From the NCBI RefSeq assembly GCF_014596725.1, contig NZ_JACVEG010000003.1, positions 1 through 64,000 of the forward strand: DNA of 64,000 nt, in the 5' to 3' direction. The translations under genes were made by a program, and so were the position numbers. Positions 45,347 through 54,238 of the stretch are shown piece after piece. The DNA is from Vibrio sp. Y2-5. Lineage in GTDB: Bacteria > Pseudomonadota > Gammaproteobacteria > Enterobacterales > Vibrionaceae. The notes under the pieces were generated by a model, which did no database searches, was not told the DNA's origin, and was given only the letters and a program-made list of their open reading frames with translations. Position 1 is the first letter of the stretch. Each line of letters begins with the position of its first letter.

Positions 45347-45832
45347 CTATCCGCGTTTATTAATGCGCTTGAGCGACAAGGTTAACAAAAACTCCGCCAT
45401 TGGCTCATCGCCATGCAACGATGGGCAAGTGGCGACAATTTTTACGTCTTTATTAATTCGCTCACCGGTTGCTATGGTTTCGTCTAACATTGCATCTATT
45501 AACTCACCATCATTACAACGAAAGTGCACATCCGCTTCTGGGCGCTTAAAAAACTCCCCTTTGACAGCTTTAAAAGCCAGTGACACCTTTTCGCCGCGTT
45601 GCCCTGCTTTATCCATTGCCATAAAACCACCAGCCACATCAGCGCCTACAGCAAGAACACCAAAGTACATACTGTTTAGGTGGTTTTTGTTGCGTCGTTT
45701 TAAAGGAATTCGGATTTCTATCGATTTATCATTGAGAGATAAAATTTGAGGACGGCATGCCCAAATCAAAGGAACTTTAAAAAATCCAAACGACTTGAGA
45801 TACCAATTAGCTTTAGTAAGTGTAGAGAGCAT
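45347..45832 (-). CDS. DUF4442 hot-dog fold protein, putative thioesterase
   Basis: A 161-aa protein of the DUF4442 hot-dog group, related to acyl-CoA thioesterases. It contains the hot-dog helix region NHLNSMYFGVLAVGADVAGGFMA and the strands IEIRIPLKRRNKN and VSLAFKAVKGEFFKRPEADVHF. Catalysis and substrate are not established for the family. The gene is convergent with the preceding membrane protein gene, 25 bp apart, with no clear terminator between. Confidence 0.75.
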   Translation of the reverse strand: MLSTLTKANWYLKSFGFFKVPLIWACRPQILSLNDKSIEIRIPLKRRNKNHLNSMYFGVLAVGADVAGGFMAMDKAGQRGEKVSLAFKAVKGEFFKRPEADVHFRCNDGELIDAMLDETIATGERINKDVKIVATCPSLHGDEPMAEFLLTLSLKRINKRG

Positions 45833-45976
45833 GATACTGACCTTTTAAGGTATGTTGTTTTATATTTATGCGGTCAGTTAAAGGGATGCTAAGAGAAGTG
45901 TCAACATTTCGATAACAAAATTAAGAGATCAGTGATGCTCTCACCAATCTCTTAATTCTTAATCAAGAACAGCGAG

Positions 45977-46867
45977 TTAAAAGTTAAAAATAGACTCTGG
46001 CTGAATATTTTCTAACAAATGTTCCTGCAGCTTCGGATAGTTTTCTAAACCACGAGTAACAACCACTACTGGCTTTTTAGCCAAGTTTGCAGCAGTTACC
46101 GCAAGGTTTGCTAATTGACTTACCGCTTCGCTTTCTGGGTTATATAAATAGCTAATCGCGTCATTATATTTGTCCACTGCTAAGGTCATCTGCGTCAAGT
46201 CGTCCCAATCGATGACAACGCCATCGAAGTATTGCAGTAGCTTTTCTGCAACCAATGCCGCCGAAGGTACACTACAAACGTACAGCACTTTCAGACCATT
46301 CAAACCGCGTGGTAACCCTTGCTCAGCCAAACGATCAATAATGGTTGCCGCATCGCTCAATGCTCTGACAAACGGTACAACGATCTCTACATTATGCCCT
46401 TTTTCTTTCAGTGCTTTGATCACCTTGCACTCTAGAGCAAACGCCGGTGAGTAATTGCTAGAAGCAAATCGAGATACACCACGTACACCCATTACTGGGT
46501 TAACTTCATCTTCTTCTATACTTCCACCAATCAGTGCTTTAAACGCATAGCTGTCTGATGAACTTAAACAAATTCGAATCGAGGTATGCTCAGCACTGAT
46601 AGACTGCGTAATACGCTCCATAAGGACAGAAACAAAATGTTCTTCAATAGATTGCCCGTTTAGTAGAGATTTCAATGAGTTTTGCTCTAACTCAGGAAGC
46701 AACTCTACTCCACCCGCAGCCAATGCAGGATGGTAGAACACACTCTCTGCAATCAATTCAGACAGCGATATAAATAAGGCATGGCTACTTTGCTGTGGCT
46801 CCGCACTTGGCAGGGTGTTTCCCAAGACCAATTCTTGATGGATGATTCCTTGTTGTTCAAAACTCAT
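45977..46867 (-). CDS. Degenerate PEP-synthase C-terminal domain paralogue
   Basis: A 296-aa protein from ATG 46867 (GGAG 5 bp upstream; the 46915 extension is rejected). It resembles only the C-terminal PEP-binding barrel of PpsA/PPDK: NPVMGVRGVSRFASSNYSPAFALECKVIKALKEKG and VEIVVPFVRALSDA. The phosphohistidine and ATP-grasp domains are absent. Of the barrel's catalytic residues, SND-TQ has become DWDDLTQ. The C-terminal CGQxPSD region with the catalytic Cys has become TRGLENYP. It is therefore unlikely to make or use PEP in the normal way; a regulatory or binding role is possible. It is divergent from aroH, and in E. coli ppsA lies near aroH. Confidence 0.7.
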   Translation of the reverse strand: MSFEQQGIIHQELVLGNTLPSAEPQQSSHALFISLSELIAESVFYHPALAAGGVELLPELEQNSLKSLLNGQSIEEHFVSVLMERITQSISAEHTSIRICLSSSDSYAFKALIGGSIEEDEVNPVMGVRGVSRFASSNYSPAFALECKVIKALKEKGHNVEIVVPFVRALSDAATIIDRLAEQGLPRGLNGLKVLYVCSVPSAALVAEKLLQYFDGVVIDWDDLTQMTLAVDKYNDAISYLYNPESEAVSQLANLAVTAANLAKKPVVVVTRGLENYPKLQEHLLENIQPESIFNF

Positions 46868-47073
46868 TACTGCTCCAATTACCGTTTTGTTGTTAGCTCG
46901 AAAATACCGAGTCAAAGAGAGAAAAACAAGTACATATTCAATAGTTATGGCGAAAAACTGAATATATTTTCACTTTGCATTTTTTATGAGCGTCAAATGC
47001 TCGCAACTGTTTATTCTGACAGCCAAATTCGCTATCTTTAGCGCTTCGCAATAAAAGGACAGGCTATTCTCCT

Positions 47074-48138
47074 ATGCCAACCAAAACAGATGAACTAAGA
47101 ACCCAAGCGTTGGGACCAATGCCAACTCCGGCAGAACTTAGCCAAGCACATCCAATTACGGAAGACGTTGCACAACGAATTGCTCATTCTCGCAGACAAA
47201 TCGAAAAGATTATTACTGGCGAAGACGACCGCCTTTTGGTCATCGTAGGCCCTTGCTCTGTACATGATACAGAAGCAGCTTTGGATTACGGTCAGCGTTT
47301 AAGTGCAATTCAAGAACAATATAGCAATGAATTGTTCATTGTTATGAGAACTTACTTTGAAAAACCACGTACCGTTGTGGGTTGGAAAGGTTTAATTACC
47401 GATCCTAATTTAGATGGCTCTTACGCATTAGAAACTGGTCTAAACAAAGCGCGTAAACTTCTGCTAGATGTTAATAAGCTCGGTCTTGCAACGGCTACTG
47501 AGTTTCTAGATATGATCACGGGTCAATACATCTCTGATTTGATTACTTGGGGAGCAATTGGTGCACGTACGACAGAATCTCAAATTCACCGAGAAATGGC
47601 CTCAGCCCTGTCATGTCCTGTTGGTTTCAAAAACGGTACAAATGGCAACATAAAAATCGCCATTGATGCGATTCGAGCCTCTCATGCGCAACACTACTTT
47701 TATTCGCCTGATAAAAATGGTCGTATGACGGTTTATCGCACTTCGGGTAACCCATTTGGTCACGTTATCCTACGTGGTGGCGAATCTGGACCAAACTTTG
47801 ACGCTGCATCCATTGATGATGCGTGTAAACAACTAGCCCAATTTAATTTACCGGAACGTCTTGTGGTTGATTTCAGCCATGCGAACTGTGAAAAGCAACA
47901 TCGTAAGCAGCTAGACGTTGCTCAAAACATTTGTGAGCAAATCGAGTCCGGTAGTCATAAAATAGCGGGTATCATGGCAGAAAGTTTTATTGAAGAAGGA
48001 AACCAGTCTATGGTTGACCTTGACAATCTAACCTACGGCCAATCTATCACTGACCCTTGTTTAGGTTGGGAAGATACCAAGACCATGCTGGCAATGCTGG
48101 CTGAGTCAATCAAAGTACGCCGCTCTAAACAACAATAA
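47074..48138 (+). CDS. aroH: DAHP synthase, AroH-like
   Basis: This enzyme condenses PEP and erythrose-4-phosphate to DAHP, the entry to the shikimate pathway. The 354-aa class I alpha protein is closest to E. coli AroH in its opening ([17 protein letters not shown]), [22 protein letters not shown] and [18 protein letters not shown]. It keeps the metal and substrate ligands in [17 protein letters not shown] and DPCLGWED. AroH in E. coli is tryptophan-sensitive; no clear TrpR operator or attenuator was seen upstream. yajQ follows 11 bp downstream. Confidence 0.93.
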   Translation: MPTKTDELRTQALGPMPTPAELSQAHPITEDVAQRIAHSRRQIEKIITGEDDRLLVIVGPCSVHDTEAALDYGQRLSAIQEQYSNELFIVMRTYFEKPRTVVGWKGLITDPNLDGSYALETGLNKARKLLLDVNKLGLATATEFLDMITGQYISDLITWGAIGARTTESQIHREMASALSCPVGFKNGTNGNIKIAIDAIRASHAQHYFYSPDKNGRMTVYRTSGNPFGHVILRGGESGPNFDAASIDDACKQLAQFNLPERLVVDFSHANCEKQHRKQLDVAQNICEQIESGSHKIAGIMAESFIEEGNQSMVDLDNLTYGQSITDPCLGWEDTKTMLAMLAESIKVRRSKQQ

Positions 48139-48149
48139 GGAAACTTAAC

Positions 48150-48632
48150 ATGCCTTCTTTTGATATTGTTTCTGAAGTCGATACTGTAGAACTACGCAAC
48201 TCTGTAGATAATGCCGTTCGTGATCTTGCGACTCGCTTTGACTTTCGTAACGTTGAAGCCAGTTTTGAACTGAAAAATGAAACAGTGAAACTGACTGCTC
48301 CTGACGATTTCCAAATCACTCAGATGATGGACATTCTGCGTAACAATCTCGCGAAGCGTGGTGTTGATCCGCGTTCTATGGAATCGAAAAAATCAGTACC
48401 GTCAGGTAAAACTTGGTCTAAAGAAGTGGTTTTCAAACAAGGTATTGAGACCGATTTAGCGAAGAAAGTCGTTAAGATTATTAAAGATGAGAAGTTAAAA
48501 GTTCAAGCTTCCATCCAAGGCGACAAAGTACGCGTTACTGGTAAAAAACGTGATGATTTACAAGCGGTGATCGCTTTCCTACGTGGTTCTGAATTGGAAC
48601 AACCATTCCAATACAACAACTTCCGCGACTAA
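48150..48632 (+). CDS. yajQ: YajQ family nucleotide-binding protein
   Basis: A 160-aa protein with the family opening [11 protein letters not shown], the central [18 protein letters not shown] and the end [10 protein letters not shown]. YajQ proteins have two RNA-recognition-like folds; in Xanthomonas and Pseudomonas they bind cyclic di-GMP and modulate virulence regulators. It is probably co-transcribed with aroH (11-bp gap) and ends at a strong terminator. Confidence 0.94.
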   Translation: MPSFDIVSEVDTVELRNSVDNAVRDLATRFDFRNVEASFELKNETVKLTAPDDFQITQMMDILRNNLAKRGVDPRSMESKKSVPSGKTWSKEVVFKQGIETDLAKKVVKIIKDEKLKVQASIQGDKVRVTGKKRDDLQAVIAFLRGSELEQPFQYNNFRD

Positions 48633-48660
48633 TCATTCGTTGTCCACAATAAGTTGATGA

Positions 48661-48687
48661 AAAAACCAGCCACTTGGCTGGTTTTTT
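48661..48687 (+). terminator. Terminator after yajQ
   Basis: AACCAGCC, loop ACTT, GGCTGGTT, then T. Flanking A and T runs allow use from both sides, and it lies between convergent genes. Confidence 0.85.
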
Positions 48688-48711
48688 ATTTGCCCATTTT
48701 TCTATTCGAAT

Positions 48712-49446
48712 TTAAAGCCCGATCTCTTCTGAAAGAGCTTTGATTTGCTCTAAGTCCATCTGATGTATTCTTAGCATTTGATCGATTTGGCTAATTCTCG
48801 AACTCGCAGCATCCTGTTTATCACATGAATCTGAGGTCGCATCCCACGACTTTCCTTCTAGATAAACATCACACTCTTTTTTCAATGTTTTTAGCTTTGG
48901 AACCAATTCGTCACGCTCTTTCTGTAACGCTTCAACTTCTTGCTTAATTTTCAGTTCTTGCTGGAATAACTCGCGAGAGCGCTCTAGCATAGTTGTTTGC
49001 ATGTCTGACTGGCGATTTAATCTGGCATTTTGTTGTTCGGTTTTATCCAACTGCGCTTTTTGTTCTGCAATTTGTGCTTCCAGAGACATATTCACTTTTT
49101 CCAGCTCAGTCAGCTGAGATTCAATGCTGGCAATTTTTTGTTGATGTTTCTGTTCTTGCTCTTCCATCGCCGCTGCTAGCTGCTTATCAAATTCTTCTTT
49201 AGCATTGACCTTATTCTTCTCTTCTGTCTCTGCTTGTTCTGTTTTGGTTTCTTGGTTCTTCTTATATTGAGTTTCAAGAACTTGGTATGTCTTTTCCCAC
49301 TTAGACGCCGTTACTGAAGAGCCAATCAGCCCTCCGAGTGCCAAGCCCAATACGGCGGCTACAGCTATGTAAACAACACCCTTTTTATCACGCTGCTCGA
49401 TGACGACAACATCATCATGATCATCATCTAAATCTGTTTGATTCAT
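48712..49446 (-). CDS. Membrane-anchored coiled-coil protein, unknown function
   Basis: A 244-aa protein: a short acidic N-terminus (NQTDLDDDHDDVVVIEQRDKKG), one transmembrane helix (VVYIAVAAVLGLALGGLIG, about 25-43), then a long Gln/Glu/Lys-rich coiled coil (about 55-200). A C-terminal part has two cysteines (KKECDVYLEG, TSDSCDKQ). The topology suggests an inner-membrane anchor with the coil in the periplasm. I do not recognise a family. GGGAG is well placed before the ATG. The upstream region is occupied by the MITE-like repeat element beginning 14 bp away, so transcription may start inside it. Confidence 0.65.
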   Translation of the reverse strand: MNQTDLDDDHDDVVVIEQRDKKGVVYIAVAAVLGLALGGLIGSSVTASKWEKTYQVLETQYKKNQETKTEQAETEEKNKVNAKEEFDKQLAAAMEEQEQKHQQKIASIESQLTELEKVNMSLEAQIAEQKAQLDKTEQQNARLNRQSDMQTTMLERSRELFQQELKIKQEVEALQKERDELVPKLKTLKKECDVYLEGKSWDATSDSCDKQDAASSRISQIDQMLRIHQMDLEQIKALSEEIGL

Positions 49447-49459
49447 TTTTTACTCCCAA

Positions 49460-49714
49460 TATACCTAAGTAACCTCAAAATGCTGGTTCAGCGAGAATTT
49501 ATTCGCTCTTAAGCAAAGCACTGATTTGAATCCATAGTTATTAATCAGTAACGCAGTATAAGAGCGAATAAAACTCGCCCTTAGGGAGCTCATCAACGAG
49601 TCCATTCCTGCGCTAAATAACGTTGAAAGGAAATGCCATTCCTACCGTTATTTAGCTTGACCTGAACGCTTTGACGAAGATCTGAATTCTGCATCTTGAA
49701 GTCACTTAGGTATA
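49460..49714. repeat. MITE-like 255-bp palindromic element with terminal inverted repeats
   Basis: The 24-bp ends (49460-49483 and 49691-49714) are inverted repeats differing at three positions. Between them are nested pairs. GAGAATTTATTCGCTCTTA near 49493-49511 pairs with TAAGAGCGAATAAAACTC near 49559-49576. AAATAACG near 49614-49621 pairs with CGTTATTT near 49649-49656. There is no coding sequence. This is the layout of a non-autonomous miniature element, such as ERIC-type intergenic repeats in Vibrio. Copy number elsewhere in the genome cannot be seen here. Confidence 0.65.
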
Positions 49715-49720
49715 CAAACA

Positions 49721-49879
49721 TCAGCGGATCAATTCAGCAATAACAACTGTCACAACGTAGATGACAAACACAGAAACTAAGGTTGTGACAATCCACTTCT
49801 GAAATTTTGCGTTTGTACCGTAACGGATTAACAGAAAAGCCAGCACCACCAGTACAGCGATAGCAATTAATCTGTTCAT
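49721..49879 (-). CDS. Small two-helix membrane protein (52 aa)
   Basis: A 52-aa protein encoded from ATG 49879 with GGAGGA 4 bp upstream, an excellent ribosome-binding site. It has two transmembrane helices: LIAIAVLVVLAFLLI (about 4-18) and IVTTLVSVFVIYVVTVVIA (about 30-48), joined by a basic loop (RYGTNAKFQKW). It is too short for standard ORF lists. Function is unknown. It ends 7 bp from the inverted-repeat element. Confidence 0.7.
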   Translation of the reverse strand: MNRLIAIAVLVVLAFLLIRYGTNAKFQKWIVTTLVSVFVIYVVTVVIAELIR

Positions 49880-50068
49880 GGATTCCTCCAATTTGTTGAC
49901 TAGCTTATATCACGTATTATTGCCCATAAAGTCATGGGAAAGTATATAAATCCGTAACTTGAACCACAATGTTACATTAAATTGATCTAGTGCGTGACAT
50001 CACATTTTGATTTCGCTAATATCGCCAACGCAAATTATCCATTCACATGGATAATTGTTCCAATGAAG

Positions 50069-50277
50069 ACTGCAGGAGAGAGGTTATTAATCTAATAATA
50101 AATTGTTAGATTAGTGTTACCCGCCGAAGAAGTGAATCTTTCAGGTGCTTTATTCCGTATTTGGAATAAGCGAGGACTGTAGTTGGAGGAACCTCTGGAG
50201 AGAACCGTTAAATCGGTCGCCGAAGGAGCAAGTTCTGCGTTTAGCAGGGTGAAACTCTCAGGCAAAAGGACAGAGGA
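50069..50277 (+). promoter_or_regulatory. Tandem glycine riboswitch (gcvT motif)
   Basis: Two glycine aptamers lie in the leader of the symporter gene. Aptamer I is closed by ACTGCAG (50069-50075) with CTGTAGT (50177-50183). Aptamer II is closed by CCTCTG (50192-50197) with CAGAGG (50271-50276). Each holds the conserved GGAGAG and the CCGCCGAAG or TCGCCGAAGG cores. A short linker (GAGGA) joins them, as in the V. cholerae riboswitch ahead of VC1422. Glycine binding switches expression of the downstream transporter; a clear expression platform was not resolved between 50280 and 50382. Confidence 0.93.
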
Positions 50278-50381
50278 GTGAAAGGCACTATTGTATTCGT
50301 TGCTTCTTACGTGGCGGATCTATTTATATTTTTATACCCTTTCTCTCTTCTCCTTATGTGTTATTTTTTTAAGGGGAATTC

Positions 50382-51749
50382 ATGACAAACCTTCAATCAC
50401 TACTACAATCAATCGACAATTTTATTTGGGGTCCACCACTTCTGATATTACTTGTTGGTACAGGTATCTATTTCACATTTCGTTTAGGCTTACTTCAGTT
50501 TCGCCATCTACCAACTGCGTTAAAAATGGTCTTTTCCAAAGACAAAAACTCAAACAAAGAAGGTGATGTATCCAGCTTTGCTGCATTGTGTACTGCCCTT
50601 TCGGCAACAATAGGCACGGGTAATATCGTTGGCGTAGCAACCGCTATCAAAGTTGGTGGCCCTGGTGCACTGTTTTGGATGTGGCTGGCTGCGGTATTTG
50701 GTATGGCGACTAAATACGCCGAATGTCTACTTGCTGTGAAATATCGTAAAACCGATGCAAATGGTCAAATGGTCGGTGGACCAATGTATTACTTGCAATA
50801 CGGTGTTGGCTCTAAAGCTCTAGCCATTTTGTTTGCAGTGTTTGCTCTGGGCGTCGCCTGCTTTGGTATCGGGACTTTTCCTCAAGTAAACGCGATTTTA
50901 GATGCAACACAGATTTCATTTGGCGTATCACGAGAAGTTACTGCCGTTGTACTGACACTGCTTGTGGCGTTCGTCACTATTGGTGGTATCCAGTCCATTG
51001 CAAAAGTGGCGGGTAAAGTGGTACCGACAATGGCGGTATTCTACGTTGTTGCTTGCCTGAGCGTGATTATCACCAATTCCGATCAACTGCTGAACGCGAT
51101 TGAACTGGTTCTGGTCTCTGCTTTCACGTCAACAGCAGCAACAGGTGGTTTCCTTGGTGCAAGCATTATGCTGGCTATCCAGTCAGGTATCGCTCGTGGT
51201 GTATTCTCAAATGAATCTGGTCTTGGTAGTGCTCCAATGGCCGCCGCCGCAGCAAAGACAGACTCTTGTGTACGCCAAGGTTTGATCTCCATGACTGGTA
51301 CGTTCTTCGACACCATTATCATCTGTACAATGACGGGCTTAGCGTTGATTCTTACTGGCGCATGGCAAACAGAATTGGCTGGTGCAGCGATGACCACTCA
51401 TGCATTTGCAGTTGGTTTAAATGCGAACACCCTAGGTCCAATGCTTGTGTCTATCGGCTTAATGTTCTTCGCGTTTACCACCATCTTAGGCTGGAACTAT
51501 TATGGTGAGCGTTGTGTTGTGTACCTATTAGGAACCAAAGCCGTTCTGCCATATAAGCTAATCTTCATTGCTCTAGTAGCATCAGGCGCTTTCTTACATT
51601 TGGATATGATCTGGATTTTGGCGGATATCGTGAATGGTCTGATGGCAATTCCAAACCTTATCGGCCTGATAGCCCTTCGTCACGTTGTGATTGAAGAGAC
51701 GAAACGTTACTTCGCAGCACAAGTTGACTACTCAAAAGCCGTCGCTTAA
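50382..51749 (+). CDS. AGCS-family sodium:alanine/glycine symporter
   Basis: A 455-aa inner-membrane transporter with about ten to eleven helices, of the AGCS (alanine or glycine:cation symporter) family. Signatures are SSFAALCTALSATIGTGNIVGVATAI and SNESGLGSAPMAAAAAKT. It imports glycine or alanine with sodium. The glycine riboswitch immediately upstream makes glycine the likely regulator, probably to limit toxicity or supply carbon. AGGGGAATTC precedes the ATG. A terminator follows. Confidence 0.95.
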   Translation: MTNLQSLLQSIDNFIWGPPLLILLVGTGIYFTFRLGLLQFRHLPTALKMVFSKDKNSNKEGDVSSFAALCTALSATIGTGNIVGVATAIKVGGPGALFWMWLAAVFGMATKYAECLLAVKYRKTDANGQMVGGPMYYLQYGVGSKALAILFAVFALGVACFGIGTFPQVNAILDATQISFGVSREVTAVVLTLLVAFVTIGGIQSIAKVAGKVVPTMAVFYVVACLSVIITNSDQLLNAIELVLVSAFTSTAATGGFLGASIMLAIQSGIARGVFSNESGLGSAPMAAAAAKTDSCVRQGLISMTGTFFDTIIICTMTGLALILTGAWQTELAGAAMTTHAFAVGLNANTLGPMLVSIGLMFFAFTTILGWNYYGERCVVYLLGTKAVLPYKLIFIALVASGAFLHLDMIWILADIVNGLMAIPNLIGLIALRHVVIEETKRYFAAQVDYSKAVA

Positions 51750-51768
51750 TCAATCGCTTCTTACCGGT

Positions 51769-51802
51769 AAAAAAAATAGCGCCTTCTTGGCGCTATTTTT
51801 TT
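51769..51802. terminator. Bidirectional terminator between the symporter and LysE-family genes
   Basis: AAAATAGCGCC, loop TTCTT, GGCGCTATTTT with A and T runs on both sides, between convergent genes. Confidence 0.88.
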
Positions 51803-51817
51803 ACCAATCAACTTGAG

Positions 51818-52456
51818 CTAAACCGTTTCTTTTTCAAATAACAATTTAATCCCTAAAGTCACCAACACTACACCTGTCGTACCTTCCATCCAGCGCATAA
51901 AAGACGCATTTTTAAGTAAGTTCTTCGCTGAGCTTAACGCTGCCGCCAAACCGCATTGCCAAATCATCGCAATCACAAAATGAATCGCCGCCATCAATAA
52001 AGATTGAAGCAAAGGAGAATGCTCAGGATTAATAAACTGTGGCAAAAATGCCAAGTAAAATACCGCCGTTTTCGGATTGAGTACGTTAGATAAAAACCCT
52101 TCGCGCAGTGAACGTTTCAAGTTCAATTCTGAATGAGTTGCGACTGCAACATTAAGCCCTTGTCCAGAAGCCATTAGCGCTCTCAAACTAGATAACCCCA
52201 GCCAAATCAAATAAGCCGCACCAATCATTTTCACAAAATGAAACAGCTCCGCAGACTGAGCCAAAATCGCCGAAATACCGATTGCCGAAAAGGTAGCGTG
52301 AACAAACAGTCCCGTACAAATCCCTAAGCTAGTAGTACAACCATCCACGAAACCCGCACGAGAAGTGTTACGGATAACCAGCGCGGTATCCAATCCAGGA
52401 GTAAGAGTCAGAATGGTAATGGCAATAAGAAAAGCTTCGAAATTTTGGATGTACAT
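51818..52456 (-). CDS. LysE/RhtB-family amino acid exporter
   Basis: A 212-aa membrane protein with six predicted helices. The start ATG 52456 (MYIQNFEAFLIAITILTLTPG) has AGGGA 6 bp upstream; the longer frame to 52507 is rejected. The N-terminal TPGLDTALVIRNTSRAGF and the central GAAYLIWLGL are family hallmarks. Members export lysine, threonine, homoserine or similar. The exact substrate is not predictable. It lies downstream of the amidohydrolase gene in the same direction with an 82-bp gap. Confidence 0.88.
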   Translation of the reverse strand: MYIQNFEAFLIAITILTLTPGLDTALVIRNTSRAGFVDGCTTSLGICTGLFVHATFSAIGISAILAQSAELFHFVKMIGAAYLIWLGLSSLRALMASGQGLNVAVATHSELNLKRSLREGFLSNVLNPKTAVFYLAFLPQFINPEHSPLLQSLLMAAIHFVIAMIWQCGLAAALSSAKNLLKNASFMRWMEGTTGVVLVTLGIKLLFEKETV

Positions 52457-52538
52457 TATCAATCCCTGATGAATTATGAGATCTTCGTTATACAACAAAG
52501 ACCTCATACTGTCTCTATGACTTTACATAAAAGAATAA

Positions 52539-53894
52539 TTATTTAGCGAGCTGTGCTAAGCGTTTAGCGGCGGCTGCATGTCGCTCAAGAAGACGAGGCA
52601 TATCAACCCCTACAACTTCACCATCCAACACTCGCCATTGTCCTGCGACCATCACTTTATCCGCTTGCTGAGCGCCACATAGTAAAAGTGCTGCTAACGG
52701 ATCATGACTACCTGAGAAACGAATATCGTCGAGTTTGAACATGGCAATGTCGGCCTCTAAACCAATCTCCAACTCTCCAATATCATTACGCCCCATAGCC
52801 GCTGCTGAACCCTTCGTCGCCCAACGCAATGCATCAAAATGTGTCACTTTAGCTGAACCGTACTGAAGACGTTGTAAATACATCGCCATACGAACTTCAG
52901 CAATCATATTTGAGCCATCGTTAGAAGCAGACCCATCAACACCCAGCCCGACTTTCACTCCAGCAGCTTCCAGTTCTAAGTTCTTACACATTCCTGAAGC
53001 GAGCATCATGTTGGAAGTTGGACAGTGTGAAATCCCTATCCCAGCTTTACCAAGTCTGAGGATTTCTTCTGAGTTGAAATGGATCCCGTGCGCAAGCCAA
53101 GTTCTGTCATTGAGCCAACCCACATCTTCTAAGTAATCCACTGGCCTTAATCCGAAACTTTGAATGCAAAAGTTTTCTTCATCTATGGTTTCACACAAGT
53201 GAGTATGCGTCATCACACCGTCGCGTTTTGCGATACGAGCGGTTTCCTTCATTAGGTCGGTCGTTACAGAAAAAGGAGAACACGGCGCTAACGCAATTTG
53301 CGTCATCGCACCATCTTCAGTTTGGTGATATTTGCGAATTAATCGTTCGCTATCATCAATGATGGCCTGCTCTTTTTGTATTGTCTGCCTTGGTGGCAGG
53401 CCGCCTTCGTCTTCACCTAAACTCATTGAACCGCGAGTGAAGATTGTCCGAACTCCCAATTGTTGAGCAGTCTGAACCTGTATATCAATAGCATGTTCAA
53501 GTCCTGCAGGAAGCAAATAATGGTGGTCTGATGCTGTTGTGCATCCTGAACGCATCAATTCCACCAGCGCTAATTCTGTTGAGACACTGTGCATTTCATC
53601 GTCTAAATTTGCCCATACGGGATAAAGGCTTTTCAGCCAATGAAACAACTCTTTATTCAGAGCGGTTGGATAAGCGCGAGTTAATGTTTGATAGAAATGA
53701 TGATGAGCATTAATGAGCCCAGGGGTGACAACATGACGCGAAGCATCAACGGTATGATCATAAGAAATTGAAGGTGAATCGTTTAAAGCAACCAGTTCAA
53801 CAATTTTGTTTCCGCGAATTACTACTCCACCACGAGCATCGTTGGTATTCCCTGTATAAATCGCGAGAGGATTCTTAATCCAGATAGTTTGCAT
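52539..53894 (-). CDS. 8-oxoguanine deaminase-like amidohydrolase
   Basis: A 451-aa metal-dependent amidohydrolase of the AtzB/TrzN/guanine-deaminase group. The metal ligands appear as NAHHHFYQ (HxH near residue 63-65), THTHLCET, LAHGIHF and GVDGSASND (Asp). The N-terminal IKNPLAIYTG and the DHHYLLP segment resemble Pseudomonas 8-oxoguanine deaminase, which removes the amino group of 8-oxoguanine to give urate. Specificity cannot be read with certainty. A hydroxyatrazine-type hydrolase is the alternative. Confidence 0.8.
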   Translation of the reverse strand: MQTIWIKNPLAIYTGNTNDARGGVVIRGNKIVELVALNDSPSISYDHTVDASRHVVTPGLINAHHHFYQTLTRAYPTALNKELFHWLKSLYPVWANLDDEMHSVSTELALVELMRSGCTTASDHHYLLPAGLEHAIDIQVQTAQQLGVRTIFTRGSMSLGEDEGGLPPRQTIQKEQAIIDDSERLIRKYHQTEDGAMTQIALAPCSPFSVTTDLMKETARIAKRDGVMTHTHLCETIDEENFCIQSFGLRPVDYLEDVGWLNDRTWLAHGIHFNSEEILRLGKAGIGISHCPTSNMMLASGMCKNLELEAAGVKVGLGVDGSASNDGSNMIAEVRMAMYLQRLQYGSAKVTHFDALRWATKGSAAAMGRNDIGELEIGLEADIAMFKLDDIRFSGSHDPLAALLLCGAQQADKVMVAGQWRVLDGEVVGVDMPRLLERHAAAAKRLAQLAK

Positions 53895-54238
53895 TCATAA
53901 ATATCCTTAGCCGTTTCAACCATTTCAGGGGAATCGGACTTCAATTTGTTGCCATAAGACATTACTACGACAACGGTTTATATAGTTAGTGAATTGCCAG
54001 TTAATGTCACAGGCTCTGTTTGGTTACCCCTTAAAGGAAAAAGGCTTCTTTTCGTCAGAAGTCGTCCTTAAAGGTTTAAATACAATAACCAATAAACCCG
54101 TTTTGAGAAACATTTTTACCGTTTAGTGTTCCACCGTGCTAATGAGAATGAATAACACTACAGAAAATACGCGACAACGCTTACGTGTAACGATAAAGTA
54201 TCGTCCTAATTCTGCTTTTAACTAAGTCTCCTTTTATT
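53895..54238. other. 344-bp intergenic region before the EamA transporter gene
   Basis: No gene is seen. It carries the divergent promoters of the amidohydrolase and EamA genes. TAATGAGAATGAATAAC near 54140 loosely resembles a Fur box; the match is weak. No riboswitch fold was recognised. Confidence 0.4.

Noticed and set aside
54140..54156. Fur-box-like TAATGAGAATGAATAAC
   Set aside because: Too few matches to the 19-bp consensus and no iron-related neighbour.
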